Positions 14,619-25,737 of a stretch of 31,670 bases of DNA are shown here, one piece after another. Location of the stretch: NCBI GenBank assembly GCA_022822125.1, contig JAJECF010000148.1, positions 1 to 31,670 on the forward strand. The letters run 5' to 3'. Source of the DNA: Alphaproteobacteria bacterium (lineage in GTDB: Bacteria; Pseudomonadota; Alphaproteobacteria; Bin95). The notes beneath the pieces are model-generated. The model was not told the origin of the DNA. It was given only the letters and a program-made list of their open reading frames with translations, and ran no database searches. The position numbers and the translations under genes are program-made. How positions within the stretch are numbered: position 1 is the stretch's first letter; the number at the start of each line of letters is the position of its first letter.

Positions 14619-15323
14619 TCAGCCTCCGAGGAAGGAGCGGCGCACTTCCGGATTGGCCAGCAGCGCGGCGCCGGTGTCGGTGAACCGGTTTTCCCCGGTG
14701 ACGAGCACATAGCCCCGGTCGGCGACGGCGAGCGCCTGGCGGGCGTTCTGCTCGGCCATCAATATGGCGACGCCGGCGCTGCGGATCTCCAGCATGCGCT
14801 GGAACAGATCGTCCATCACGATGGGCGAGACGCCGGCCGTCGGCTCGTCGAGCAGCAGGGCGGCGGGTTCGGTCATCAGCGCGCGGCCGATCGCCACCTG
14901 CTGGCGCTGGCCGCCGGAGAGCGCGCCCGCCGGCCGGTCCCGGTTCTCCCGCACCGCCGGGAACAGCTCGAAGACCCGCTCCATCGTTTCGGCGATGCCG
15001 CCGCGCCTGAGGAACGCGCCCATCTCCAGGTTCTCCCGCACCGTCAGCGTGGCGAACACATTGTCGGTCTGCGGCACGAAGGCCATGCCGCGCGCCACCC
15101 GGTCCTGCGGCGAGAGGGCGGTGATGTCCTCGCCGCCGAGCCGCACCCTGCCGGAGCGGAGCCGCGCCATGCCGAGCAGCGCCTTCATCGCCGTCGATTT
15201 CCCCGCCCCGTTCGGGCCGACGATGACGGCGATCTCGCCCCGTTCCGCGGCGATGGCGCAGCCCCGGATGATGTCGGCGCCGCCATAGCCGCCGGTCATC
15301 GCCTCGCCTTCGAGGAAGCTCAC
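14619..15323 (-). CDS. livF: ABC transporter ATP-binding protein LivF
   Basis: This 234-residue ATPase has Walker A VGPNGAGKST (about 33-42), the Q-loop AFVPQTDNVF, the signature LSGGQRQQVAIGRALM (about 137), Walker B ALLLDEPTAGVSP and the switch His replaced by Gln in MAEQNARQAL, as is usual for LivF. The GTG at 15323 is chosen: it overlaps the livG stop (GTGA), starts the typical N-terminus VSFLEGEAMTGGYGG and gives the family length. The frame extends further upstream only over livG. It powers the liv importer together with LivG. Confidence 0.92.
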   Translation of the reverse strand: MSFLEGEAMTGGYGGADIIRGCAIAAERGEIAVIVGPNGAGKSTAMKALLGMARLRSGRVRLGGEDITALSPQDRVARGMAFVPQTDNVFATLTVRENLEMGAFLRRGGIAETMERVFELFPAVRENRDRPAGALSGGQRQQVAIGRALMTEPAALLLDEPTAGVSPIVMDDLFQRMLEIRSAGVAILMAEQNARQALAVADRGYVLVTGENRFTDTGAALLANPEVRRSFLGG

Positions 15324-16093
15324 GGGGACGCCGTCCCTCTGCCCCGGCCGAGATAGGCCTCGATCACGGCCTCGTCGGCCATGACCCGGTCGGCGGGGCC
15401 CTCGGTCAGCACGCGGCCCTCCGCCATCACGATCACCGGGTCGCAAATCCGGCAGATGAACTCCATGTCGTGCTCGATCATGCAGAACGTGTAGCCGCGC
15501 TCGAGATTGAGGCGCAGGATGGACTCGGTAATCCGGCGCAGCAGCGTGCGGTTGACGCCGGCGCCCACCTCGTCCAGCAGCACGATGCGGGCGTCGGCCA
15601 TCATCGTCCGGCCGAGCTCCAGCAGCTTCTTCTGGCCGCCCGAGAGCGTGCCGGCCGGCTCGTCGGCGACGCGGTCGAGGCCGAGAAAGTCGATCACCTC
15701 CTCGGCCTTCTCCCGGTTCGCCCGCTCCTCCTCGCGGACCTTCGCGGGTTTCAGCCAGGCTCCCAGCAGGCTCTCCCCGGTCTGGCGCGCGGGCACGGTC
15801 ATCAGGTTCTCGCGGAGCGTGAGCGTGGGGAACTCATGCGCGATCTGGAAGGTCCGGAGCAGGCCGCGATGGAACAATTCATGCGGCTTGAGGCCGGTGA
15901 CGTCCTCCCCGCCCAGGAAGATGCGCCCGGCATCCGGCGCGAGCGCGCCTGCGATCAGGTTGAAGAGCGTCGTCTTGCCGGCGCCGTTCGGGCCGATCAG
16001 CCCGGTGATCGAGCCCCCGGCGATCTCCAGGCTGGCGCCGTCCACGGCCGCCACGCCGCCGAAGCGCTTCGAAACCCCGGCGACGCGGATCAT
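15320..16093 (-). CDS. livG: ABC transporter ATP-binding protein LivG
   Basis: This 257-residue ATPase starts MIRVAGVSKRFGGVAAVDGA and has Walker A IGPNGAGKTT (about 34-43), the LivG-typical GLKPHELFHRGLLRTFQ, signature LSGGQKKLLELGRTMM (about 152), Walker B IVLLDEVGAGVN and switch MIEHDMEFI. The Walker B/D-loop reads DEVGAG rather than the common DEPAAG; the catalytic Glu is kept. It lies 26 bp after livK and overlaps livF by four bases. Confidence 0.92.
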   Translation of the reverse strand: MIRVAGVSKRFGGVAAVDGASLEIAGGSITGLIGPNGAGKTTLFNLIAGALAPDAGRIFLGGEDVTGLKPHELFHRGLLRTFQIAHEFPTLTLRENLMTVPARQTGESLLGAWLKPAKVREEERANREKAEEVIDFLGLDRVADEPAGTLSGGQKKLLELGRTMMADARIVLLDEVGAGVNRTLLRRITESILRLNLERGYTFCMIEHDMEFICRICDPVIVMAEGRVLTEGPADRVMADEAVIEAYLGRGRGTASP

Positions 16094-16119
16094 CCGCTGC
16101 CCGCGCCGCCCGTCCGCCT

Positions 16120-17304
16120 TCAGCGATACCGGACGGTGACGATCTTGCCGTCCTCGATGGCGATCTCGCGGTAATTGCCGGCGCTTTCGCCCTGCCCGAT
16201 CAGCTCGACCGCCGAGGCGCCGACATAGTCCACATCGCCGCCGCCGGCGATGATTTCGAGCGCCTTGCCGAGCTCGCCCGGATGGATCTCCTCGCCCGGC
16301 GCATTGGCGACCGCCATCACATGGTCCTTGAGCTTTGCGCTGTCGGCGGAGCCGGCGGCCTGCATGGCCAGCAGGATGAGCGCGGCGGCGTCGTAAGCCT
16401 CGCCGGTGAACGGCCCGGCCTTGAAGCCCGCGGCGGCGGCCAGTTCGGCGAAGGTCGCGGCGCCTGTGCTGTCCGTGCCCGGAACCGTGCCGAAGGAGCC
16501 GTTCAGATCCGCGCCGATGGCCTCGACAAGGCTGTCGCCGATCATGCCGTCAGGGAGCAGGAAGGTCTCGAACGCGCCGGTGTCGAGCGCGCCCTGGATG
16601 ATGCCCTTGCCGCCCTGGTCGAGATAGCCGGCGACCACGAGCACGTCCCCGCCGGCGGCGGCGAGCGCGGCGACTTCGGCCGCATAGTCGCCCTTGCCGT
16701 CTTCATGCGCGGCCTCGATGGTCACCGCGCCGCCTGCCGCCTTGAAATTGGTGGCGATGCTGTCGGCGAGGCCCTTGCCGTAGTCATTGTTGGTGTAGGT
16801 GATGGCCACGGCGCCGACGCCGCGCTCCTTCAGCACCTCGGCGACCACCTGCCCCTGGCGGGCGTCCGAGGGCGCGGTGCGGAAGAACAGGCCGTTGTCC
16901 TCCAGCGTGGAAAGCGCCGGCGAGGTGGCGGACGGCGAGATCATCACCACGCCGTTCGGCATTGCCACATTCTGGAGCATGGCCGTGGTCACGCCCGAAC
17001 AGTCGCCGCCGACAATGGCGTTCACCCGGTCGGCGGTAATCAGCCGCTCCGCCGCCGCACTCGCCGCCGCGGCGTCGATGCAGGTGCTGTCGCCGCGCAC
17101 CGGCGTCACGGCCGCGCTGCCCAGCAGGGCCTTGCTGTCATTGACTTCCGCGATGGCGAGTTCGGCGGCGGCCGCCATGTCCGGCGTCAGCGATTCGATC
17201 GGGCCCGTAAGGCCCACAATCACTCCGATCTTGATGTCGCTGTCGGCCGCCGCTGCCGATGTCATTGCGGCCAGGGCGGCGATGGCGATGAGACTCCTGC
17301 GCAT
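16120..17304 (-). CDS. livK: periplasmic substrate-binding protein of the liv transporter
   Basis: This 394-residue protein has a Sec signal peptide (MRRSLIAIAALAAMTSAAAA, cleavage near residue 20) and the class-I periplasmic binding fold of Leu/Ile/Val-type receptors: IKIGVIVGLTGPIESL, AAELAIAEVNDSKALLG, the VNAIVGGDCSGVTTAMLQNV loop, ISPSATSPALSTLEDNGLFF and GVGAVAITYTNNDYGKGLAD. It captures the ligand in the periplasm and delivers it to LivHM. Sequence alone cannot tell amino acids from amides or other small ligands. It is the first gene of a five-gene operon (livK-G-F-H-M) and has a good promoter upstream at 17381-17409. Confidence 0.9.
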   Translation of the reverse strand: MRRSLIAIAALAAMTSAAAADSDIKIGVIVGLTGPIESLTPDMAAAAELAIAEVNDSKALLGSAAVTPVRGDSTCIDAAAASAAAERLITADRVNAIVGGDCSGVTTAMLQNVAMPNGVVMISPSATSPALSTLEDNGLFFRTAPSDARQGQVVAEVLKERGVGAVAITYTNNDYGKGLADSIATNFKAAGGAVTIEAAHEDGKGDYAAEVAALAAAGGDVLVVAGYLDQGGKGIIQGALDTGAFETFLLPDGMIGDSLVEAIGADLNGSFGTVPGTDSTGAATFAELAAAAGFKAGPFTGEAYDAAALILLAMQAAGSADSAKLKDHVMAVANAPGEEIHPGELGKALEIIAGGGDVDYVGASAVELIGQGESAGNYREIAIEDGKIVTVRYR

Positions 17305-17380
17305 GATGTCTTCCCTTCGATAACGGCCGGCTCACAACCCCGCGCGCCGGCGCGAAGGAGCCGCCCGGATGCCTGTTTCC

Positions 17381-17409
17381 AGTATAGATTATCACTCGCC
17401 GCCCGGCAA
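17381..17409 (-). promoter_or_regulatory. livK operon promoter
   Basis: On the minus strand TTGCCG (17404-17409) and TATACT (17381-17386) are exactly 17 bp apart, with an AT-rich discriminator region in otherwise GC-rich DNA. The predicted start near 17374 leaves a leader of about 70 bases before the livK ATG. Confidence 0.6.
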
Positions 17410-17428
17410 TTGAGGAGAGCAGAAAGCC

Positions 17429-17455
17429 TTGACACAGGTAAAATTGTGGTAAGCT
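17429..17455 (+). promoter_or_regulatory. candidate promoter towards the tandem protease gene
   Basis: TTGACA (17429-17434) is a perfect -35 consensus; TAAGCT (17450-17455) follows after 15 bp and is preceded by TGG as in extended -10 elements. Spacing is short, so the -10 call is uncertain. It points to the protease gene about 150 bp downstream and back-to-back with the livK promoter. Confidence 0.4.
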
Positions 17456-17466
17456 GGGAGCAGGAC

Positions 17467-17494
17467 AAGGGCGGCTTCCTCCGGGGCCGCCCTT
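17467..17494 (+). terminator. leader hairpin followed by a short T run
   Basis: AAGGGCGGC (17467-17475) and GCCGCCCTT (17486-17494) form a 9-bp perfect stem with a 10-base loop, followed by TC and later CTT. It lies just after the candidate promoter and about 115 bases before the protease start, so it could be an attenuator or the end of a very short transcript. The T run is poor, so termination is unproven. Confidence 0.4.
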
Positions 17495-17570
17495 TCGCTT
17501 CCGGGCAGGCGGAAGGCTGGGAGGAATGACGGAAATGAACAGAGGCCATGCGCCACCGGCATGCGGAACA

Positions 17571-17585
17571 TGACATCCCGTGACA
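17571..17585 (+). promoter_or_regulatory. tandem TGACA motif, copy 3 (upstream of the tandem protease)
   Basis: TGACATCCCGTGACA: two exact TGACA half-sites 10 bp apart, preceded by AACA as in the other two copies (4816-4839 on the minus strand, 12120-12144). It ends 23 bases before the preferred protease ATG at 17609. Confidence 0.45.
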
Positions 17586-17608
17586 TCCTGCGGCGCGGGT
17601 TGCGGCGT

Positions 17609-19645
17609 ATGAGACTCCTCCTGGCTCCGGTGCTGCTGGCGGCGCTTGTCTGCGCCCGGCCGGGTCCGGTCGATGCGCTGCCGGCCAAGACGCTGGAGTC
17701 GGTCGTATCGGTGCTGCCCGTCTGGCCGGGGCGGCCGCAGGGCGGCGCGGGAAAGCCTGCGGGCGCGGCCCCGGAAGGCAGCGGCGTGGTGCTGCGGCCC
17801 GGACTGGTTGCGACGGCCTGGCATGTCATTGAGCCCGCAAGGCGGATCGACATTCGCCTTTCCGACGGGCGCATATTGCCGGCGCGATTGCTTGCCCGCG
17901 ATGCCGCGAGCGACATCGCCCTGTTGCGCGTCGATGCCCGCCTTCCACCCATCGGGATCGCGCCGGCGCCGCAATTGGCGCAGCCGGTCTGCGCCATCGG
18001 CAACACGTTCGGCCTCGGCCTGTCCGTGACATGCGGCGTGGTGTCCGCGCTGAATGTGACCGACGCGGGTTTCAACCCCGTGGAAGACTTCGTCCAGACG
18101 GATGCGGCCGCCAATCCGGGCAGTTCCGGCGGCGCGCTTGTGGACCGGCAGGGCCGCCTCGTGGGCATGATGTCGGCGATCTTCGCCTCCGACGGCGACA
18201 CGAATATCGGCGTCAATTTCGCCGTTTCGACCGAGCTGCTCATGCGCGTTGTCGAGGCGCTGATTGCCGGTGGCAGGGTTGAATATCCCGCGCCCGGCTG
18301 GCGGCTGGCGGCCGCCGCGCGCGACCGGCGGGCCGGGATCGCCGCCCCCGCAGTCCGTGCGGTCGACGAAAACGGCCCGGCGGCCAGTGCGGGCATCCGG
18401 CCCGGCGACGCGATCCTGAGCATCGGCCCGCGGCGGGTGCGCACGCCCCGCGATGCCATTGCCGCCCTGGCCGTCATTCGCCACCCCGGCGCGCCAGTCG
18501 CCATTGGCTTGCTGCGCGGCGGGCGGGAGATCGTCGTCCCGATGTCCTTCGAGGCCGCGCCGCAGGAGGCCGATGCGCCCGCCGCGCCGGAGGCGCGCCG
18601 GGACTGCCCCCATCCGGCGCCGGTCTGCCGCGTCCGGCAGGCGGTCTTCCCGGTCTCAGGCTTCGACCCGGCCGCAAGCGCTACGCGGATCGGGCCCGCG
18701 CTGCTCGTCACCAACCGCCATGTCGTGGCGGACCGGCCGGACGCGGTTGTCCATACGCCGGCCGGGCCGAGGGAGGCGAGGGTGGTTCCCTCCGCCTATG
18801 CCGGCGATCTCGCGCTCCTGGAAGTCCGGGACCTTCCCGCAAACGGGTTCATCCCCGACCTCGAAGGCGAAGTCCCGGACGATGGCGACTTCTACGCCGT
18901 CGGCGTCGATATAGCCCGGAAGGAGGTACGCGTCTTCGAGCCCGGCGGGCTGATCGCGGGGCCGGCGGAAGGCGCGGCGCTCGGGCGGCTCCATGTCCGC
19001 GCGCGCATGCAGCCCGGTGTCAGCGGCGGCGCGCTGGTGGACCAAGCCGGCGCATTGGCGGGGATTGCCGTTGGCGGCGGCGACGGACGGTCCGAGGCGT
19101 TGCCGCTGGCGAGCGTTCGCGCGCTCGTGGCCTTGCGCGCAGACCCGAAGGCCGCCGAGGTCACGCGCCGGCTCGGAAGGGCTTTCTCGGATTGCGCGGC
19201 CCGGATGGATACATTCCGAGGCCGTGCGGCGGCCGAGGCCGACCGCAGCCGGCTGGTCGAAAATTGCGCTGCGGGGCGGAACCATGGCCAATTGCTTGAA
19301 GCCGGGCGCCTTCTGGCGCGGGCCGGCGATTTCAATGGCGCGATAGCCCTGCACAGCCAGGCGGCCAGGCAGGTCCCCAACTCGATCAATGCGCGGATGT
19401 CGCTGCTGGTGTCGCTGCAGCTCGGCGGGCGCTTCGAGGAGATGACCGGCCATGCGCGCTGGTTGATGGGCATGGCGCCCGAGGACCCGCAGGCCCTGCG
19501 GTTCGCCATACAGGCCGGCGTCTGGGGCAAGGCGCCGGAACTGGCGGAGGAAGCTTACCGGGCGCTCAGGAAGGCCGATCCGCGCCAGGCCGAGGCCGCC
19601 CGGCGCTTTATCGACACGGCCCCGCCCGCGCCGAGGCGCCGGTAA
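17609..19645 (+). CDS. exported tandem trypsin-PDZ-trypsin-TPR serine protease
   Basis: This 678-residue protein begins with a signal peptide (MRLLLAPVLLAALVCA, cleavage near 24), so it acts in the periplasm or outside. Two trypsin-like domains follow, each with a complete triad: the first has His72 (TAWHVIEP), Asp102 (SDIALLRV) and Ser173 (NPGSSGGALV); the second has His371 (TNRHVVAD), Asp400 (GDLALLEV) and Ser472 (PGVSGGALV). Between them (about 245-310) is a PDZ domain (DENGPAASAGIRPGDAILSI), as in HtrA/DegP. The C-terminal ~130 residues are alpha-helical with TPR-like repeats (LARAGDFNGAIALHSQAARQ). Two active protease domains in one chain are unusual. Frames from 17561 or 17570 would add a basic leader but would overlap the TGACA motif. 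The TAA stop is the first codon of a repeat element. Confidence 0.85.
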   Translation: MRLLLAPVLLAALVCARPGPVDALPAKTLESVVSVLPVWPGRPQGGAGKPAGAAPEGSGVVLRPGLVATAWHVIEPARRIDIRLSDGRILPARLLARDAASDIALLRVDARLPPIGIAPAPQLAQPVCAIGNTFGLGLSVTCGVVSALNVTDAGFNPVEDFVQTDAAANPGSSGGALVDRQGRLVGMMSAIFASDGDTNIGVNFAVSTELLMRVVEALIAGGRVEYPAPGWRLAAAARDRRAGIAAPAVRAVDENGPAASAGIRPGDAILSIGPRRVRTPRDAIAALAVIRHPGAPVAIGLLRGGREIVVPMSFEAAPQEADAPAAPEARRDCPHPAPVCRVRQAVFPVSGFDPAASATRIGPALLVTNRHVVADRPDAVVHTPAGPREARVVPSAYAGDLALLEVRDLPANGFIPDLEGEVPDDGDFYAVGVDIARKEVRVFEPGGLIAGPAEGAALGRLHVRARMQPGVSGGALVDQAGALAGIAVGGGDGRSEALPLASVRALVALRADPKAAEVTRRLGRAFSDCAARMDTFRGRAAAEADRSRLVENCAAGRNHGQLLEAGRLLARAGDFNGAIALHSQAARQVPNSINARMSLLVSLQLGGRFEEMTGHARWLMGMAPEDPQALRFAIQAGVWGKAPELAEEAYRALRKADPRQAEAARRFIDTAPPAPRRR

Positions 19646-19922
19646 TACCAGCGGTCGTTGGTCGGAACCGATAGCGCGGCGCCTCCCTACCGTAGACCCG
19701 GTCTTTTGTCTTCATCCCGAGTAGCGGCGTCAGCCGCGTATCGAGGAACCTGTCCTGAGCCTGTCGAAGGGGCCTGTCCTGAGCTTGCCGAAGGGGACGC
19801 GGTTCCACCGGCGGGACGATCCTCCGATACGCCTCCCCTTCGGTCGGCTACTCAGGATGAGGAGAGGCGGAGACGCCGGGCGGCATTTGCCCGTCAGCTT
19901 CAATCCAGTGCCCCTGGTATAA
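19643..19922. repeat. 280-bp repeat element between two protease genes
   Basis: The element starts TAATACCAG (19643-19651) and ends CTGGTATAA (19914-19922), inverted ends matching at 8 of 9 positions. It fills the gap between the convergent protease genes. Its first 104 bases (19643-19746) are an inverted, gapless copy, about 92% identical, of 8998-9101. Inside are REP-like units (19713-19745, 19826-19862) and two CCTGTCCTGAGC(C/T)TG(T/C)CGAAGG modules. Its TAA is the stop codon of the tandem protease. No gene is visible in it. Confidence 0.8.
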
Positions 19923-19928
19923 CGGGGA

Positions 19929-21218
19929 TCAGTCCGAAAGCGGGTCGGGAATCCAGCCGGCGGCCGCGACGCCTTGGCGCTCATAGGGGGACGGCGTTGC
20001 GCGGGCCAGGATGCGGGCCTTAAGCCGGGCCGCGCTCAGCCCCGGCTCCCGCGCCAGCAGCCGGGCGGCAAGGGCGGCGAGGCGCGGCACCGCATAGCTG
20101 GATCCGGAGGCGGTCCCGGAAGCGCCGCGAAAATCGACGATCCCGACATTCTCTGCCGGCAGCATGACATCCACGCTCTCCGCGCCCCAGTTCGCCCCCG
20201 GGGCGAGGCGCCCGAAGCCGTCGGCCGAGGTCACGACGACGATGTTGTCCAGCGCGAGCGCAGCCGGAAAAACGGGGTCGCGGTCGATATCGCGGCCGTT
20301 GTTTCCGGCCGAGACGACGGCCAGCATGTCGAGCCCGCGAAGCGCGCTTTCGAACGCGCGCCAGTCTTCGGGATTACGGCTGCCGAGCGGCATGGCGAGG
20401 ATGCGGGCGCCCGCCCCGGCCGCGCGCCGGACCAGCTCGCCCATCCGGTCCATGTCCGGGCGCGGATAGCGGAACGGGATGAGCGCGGCTTCGGGCGCCT
20501 CCCGCACCAGCACCGATGCGACCGCCGTGCCGTGGCGGATCGGAAGGAAGGGGCCGCGCGACATGTCTCCGTCATAGGGCCAGGGATCCATGTCCCAATA
20601 GTCGTAGCCGAACGGCATGCCCCCGCCGTTGCGGGCCAGCCGGTCCCGGAACGGCGGCAGGTCGTAGGCCAGTCCCGAATCGACAAGCGCGACCCGGACG
20701 CCGCCGGGATCCGTCCCCTCCGGCCACGGGGCCTGCAGCGTCTCGGTCCATTTCAGCGTTTTGAGGTCGCCTTCCAGCTGGTCGAGATATCGCCAGCCGC
20801 CGTCCTCCGTCCGGATCGCCCGGCCGGACCGGATTACGCATCCTCCGTCCGCTATCGCCTGAACGGACGGCCGCGCGCCGTCTCCGTCATTCGCGGCGTA
20901 GGAAACGAGGAATTGGCGAAGCCTGCCGCCGAATCGCCGCCGCTCGACGGTGAGCTCATCCGCCCCCGGCAGCAGCAGGCGGAGGGTGATTTGCCGAGGG
21001 GCCCCGTTATCGGGCCGGCGGGTCTCGTCCAGCAGCCAGCTGCCGGGCAGGGCGTTCTGCGCTTCGAGGCCGGACAGCACCGGCTGCGGGCAGAGCCGCT
21101 CGACGGCGACACGCAGCCAGCGCGCCCCGTCGCGGTCAGCGGCCGAGCCCGCCGGAATGGCGACCGCTGCGGCGAGCGCGAGCGCCGTGCCGAACACCTT
21201 TGCAGGAAGCCGTCCCAT
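19929..21218 (-). CDS. exported S8 (subtilisin-like) serine peptidase
   Basis: This 429-residue protein has a signal peptide ([20 protein letters not shown], cleavage near 27), an N-terminal region of about 145 residues without a recognised family, then a subtilase domain with an intact catalytic set: Asp180 ([14 protein letters not shown]), His229 ([11 protein letters not shown]), Asn306 ([10 protein letters not shown]) and Ser374 ([13 protein letters not shown]). The serine motif is GSS rather than the usual GTS. The N-terminal part (residues ~30-170) has two Cys (43 and 127) and may be an inhibitory or targeting region. The ATG at 21218 gives the signal peptide; the frame upstream is open but non-typical. 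It converges on the tandem trypsin-like protease and is divergent from coxS. Substrate unknown. Confidence 0.85.
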   Translation of the reverse strand: MGRLPAKVFGTALALAAAVAIPAGSAADRDGARWLRVAVERLCPQPVLSGLEAQNALPGSWLLDETRRPDNGAPRQITLRLLLPGADELTVERRRFGGRLRQFLVSYAANDGDGARPSVQAIADGGCVIRSGRAIRTEDGGWRYLDQLEGDLKTLKWTETLQAPWPEGTDPGGVRVALVDSGLAYDLPPFRDRLARNGGGMPFGYDYWDMDPWPYDGDMSRGPFLPIRHGTAVASVLVREAPEAALIPFRYPRPDMDRMGELVRRAAGAGARILAMPLGSRNPEDWRAFESALRGLDMLAVVSAGNNGRDIDRDPVFPAALALDNIVVVTSADGFGRLAPGANWGAESVDVMLPAENVGIVDFRGASGTASGSSYAVPRLAALAARLLAREPGLSAARLKARILARATPSPYERQGVAAAGWIPDPLSD

Positions 21219-21357
21219 GGCCCCTGCCGGCTTATCCGGGACAGCAGGGGAAATCAAAGCCCGAATACGAGGTCGGCAGTGCGCGCTAATGCTGCTTGAC
21301 CCGGCCGCCATGTCGGGACAACACTCCCGCCCAGGAACTCGAGGAGGAAGCGTTCCC

Positions 21358-21837
<480 letters not shown>

Positions 21838-21840
21838 CCC

Positions 21841-24195
<2,355 letters not shown>

Positions 24196-24215
24196 GCCCA
24201 AGGAGTCTCCTTCCC

Positions 24216-25013
24216 ATGCATGACTTCACCTATCACACGGCGGGTTCGGTTGCGGACGCCGCCGCCAAGGTCGCCGCCGGAGAGGACGCGGTGCTGATGG
24301 CCGGCGGCATGACCCTGCTGCCGACGCTGAAGCAGCGCCTCGCCCAGCCCTCCGACGTGGTCGATCTCGGCGGCGTCGCGGAACTCCGGGGCATCCGGGT
24401 CGAGGGCGGCGCGGTCACGGTCGGGGCGATGACGACCCATGACACGGTCGCGAATTCCTCCGAGGTGGCGGCGGCGATTCCGGCGCTGGCGGCCGTCGCC
24501 GGCCATATCGGCGACCCGCAGGTCCGCAATCGCGGCACCATCGGCGGCTCGATCGCCAATAACGACCCCGCCGCCGACTATCCGGCCGCGCTGGTGGGCT
24601 TGGGCGCCACGGTCTGCACCGACCGGCGCGAGATCGCGGCTGACGACTTTTTCGCCGGCCTGTTCGAAACGGCGCTGGATGAGGGCGAGATCGTCACATC
24701 CGTGCGTTTCCCGGCACCGGAGGCGGCCGCTTACATGAAGTTCCCCAACCCGGCCTCGCGCTACGCCATTGTCGGCGTGTTCGTGGCCCGGACGACGGGC
24801 GGCGGCGTGCGCGTGGCGGTGACGGGGGCGGCCGGCTGCGTTTATCGCGAAACGGCGATGGAAACGGCGCTCGAAGCGAATTTCTCGCCGTCGGCTCTGG
24901 AGGGCATGACCGCCTCGGCCGACGACCTGAACGAGGATATCCACGCCTCGGCCGAGTATCGCGCGCATCTGGTCGGCGTCATGGCGCGCCGGGCGGTCGC
25001 CGCCTGCGGATAA
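24216..25013 (+). CDS. coxM: CO-dehydrogenase-like medium (FAD) subunit, CoxM
   Basis: This 265-residue FAD subunit shows the two flavin-binding motifs of the family: VLMAGGMTLLPTLKQRLAQP (about 27-46) and RNRGTIGGSIANNDPAADYP (about 104-123). It follows coxL by 20 bp with AAGGAG upstream and accepts electrons from CoxS to pass on to quinone, NAD or O2. The first motif has Met where AGGQS/AGGHS is more common. An SMR transporter gene begins 4 bp after its stop. Confidence 0.93.
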   Translation: MHDFTYHTAGSVADAAAKVAAGEDAVLMAGGMTLLPTLKQRLAQPSDVVDLGGVAELRGIRVEGGAVTVGAMTTHDTVANSSEVAAAIPALAAVAGHIGDPQVRNRGTIGGSIANNDPAADYPAALVGLGATVCTDRREIAADDFFAGLFETALDEGEIVTSVRFPAPEAAAYMKFPNPASRYAIVGVFVARTTGGGVRVAVTGAAGCVYRETAMETALEANFSPSALEGMTASADDLNEDIHASAEYRAHLVGVMARRAVAACG

Positions 25014-25017
25014 GGGG

Positions 25018-25344
25018 ATGGCCTGGGCGTATCTGGCGCTCGCCATCCTGCTCGAGACCGTCGGCACCGGCCTGCTGAAGCTTTCCCACGGCTTCGAGCG
25101 GGTCGGGATCGGCGGTCTTTCCATGCTGTCCTACGGCGTGTGCTTCTTCTTCATGGCGCTCTCGCTGCGCACGCTTCCCGTCGGCACCGCCTATGCGATC
25201 TGGGCGGGCGTCGGCACGGTGCTGGTCGTGCTGGCGGGCGTCGTCCTGTTCGGCGAGAAGATGAGCCTGCTGAAGGCCGCGCTGATCGCCATGATCGTCA
25301 TCGGCGCGGCCGGCCTCATGCTGCTGACCGACTCAGAGGCCTGA
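25018..25344 (+). CDS. small multidrug resistance (SMR/EmrE-family) transporter
   Basis: This 108-residue protein has four transmembrane helices and the membrane-buried Glu at residue 13 (AILLETVGTGLLKLSHGF), the proton- and drug-coupling site of EmrE. Helix 3 has the Qac-type motif TAYAIWAGVGTVLVVLAG, and the last helix ends MLLTDSEA. The motif set fits a quaternary-cation exporter more than a guanidinium (Gdx) exporter. It starts 4 bp after coxM, so it is probably part of the cox transcript, and its 3' end overlaps the DUF985 gene on the other strand by 12 bp. Confidence 0.9.
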   Translation: MAWAYLALAILLETVGTGLLKLSHGFERVGIGGLSMLSYGVCFFFMALSLRTLPVGTAYAIWAGVGTVLVVLAGVVLFGEKMSLLKAALIAMIVIGAAGLMLLTDSEA

Positions 25345-25737
25345 GGCCGGCGGTTCCCAGCCGGGCGGGGCGATCTCGAAGCCTTCGAAGGTGAAGGCCG
25401 GCGCAACGATGCAGCCGGCGAGGCTCCAGTCGCCGAAGGACCGGCAGCGCTGCCACTCATGCGCCGGCACCACCGCCTGGAGTTCGTAGCCCTCTTCCAA
25501 CGGCCCGAGCGTCACGCGGCCGGTTTCGGTTTCAAGCACGAGCGGCGCGCCGGCGTGCCAGACCCAGATTTCCGGCGCATCGACCCGGTGCCAGCGCGAC
25601 GGCCCGCCTTCGAGCAGGAAATAGATCGAGGTCACGGCCGTCCGCCCCTCGCCCGGCGCGCGGTAGGTCTCCCGGTAGAAGCCCCCCTCCGGATGCGGCG
25701 TCAGCCCAAGCCGCCGGACAACCTCTTCCGCCTTCAT
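25333..25737 (-). CDS. cupin protein of the DUF985 (YML079W-like) family
   Basis: This 134-residue cupin has the DUF985 features: EEVVRRLGLTPHPEGGFYRE at the N-terminus, SIYFLLEGGPSRWHRVDAPE (metal-ligand region, about 37-56), IWVWHAGAPLVLE, VVPAHEWQRCRSFGDWSLAG and CIVAPAFTFEGFEIA at the end. The sugar- or nucleotide-like ligand of the family is unproven. Its ATG overlaps the OLD-like ATPase stop by four bases (ATGA), so the two may be co-translated; its 3' end overlaps the SMR gene from the other strand. Confidence 0.88.
   Translation of the reverse strand: MKAEEVVRRLGLTPHPEGGFYRETYRAPGEGRTAVTSIYFLLEGGPSRWHRVDAPEIWVWHAGAPLVLETETGRVTLGPLEEGYELQAVVPAHEWQRCRSFGDWSLAGCIVAPAFTFEGFEIAPPGWEPPASGL

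Noticed and set aside
21295..21325. A coxS promoter with CTTGAC at 21295
   Set aside because: The -35 is good, but no convincing -10 element lies 16-18 bp downstream.
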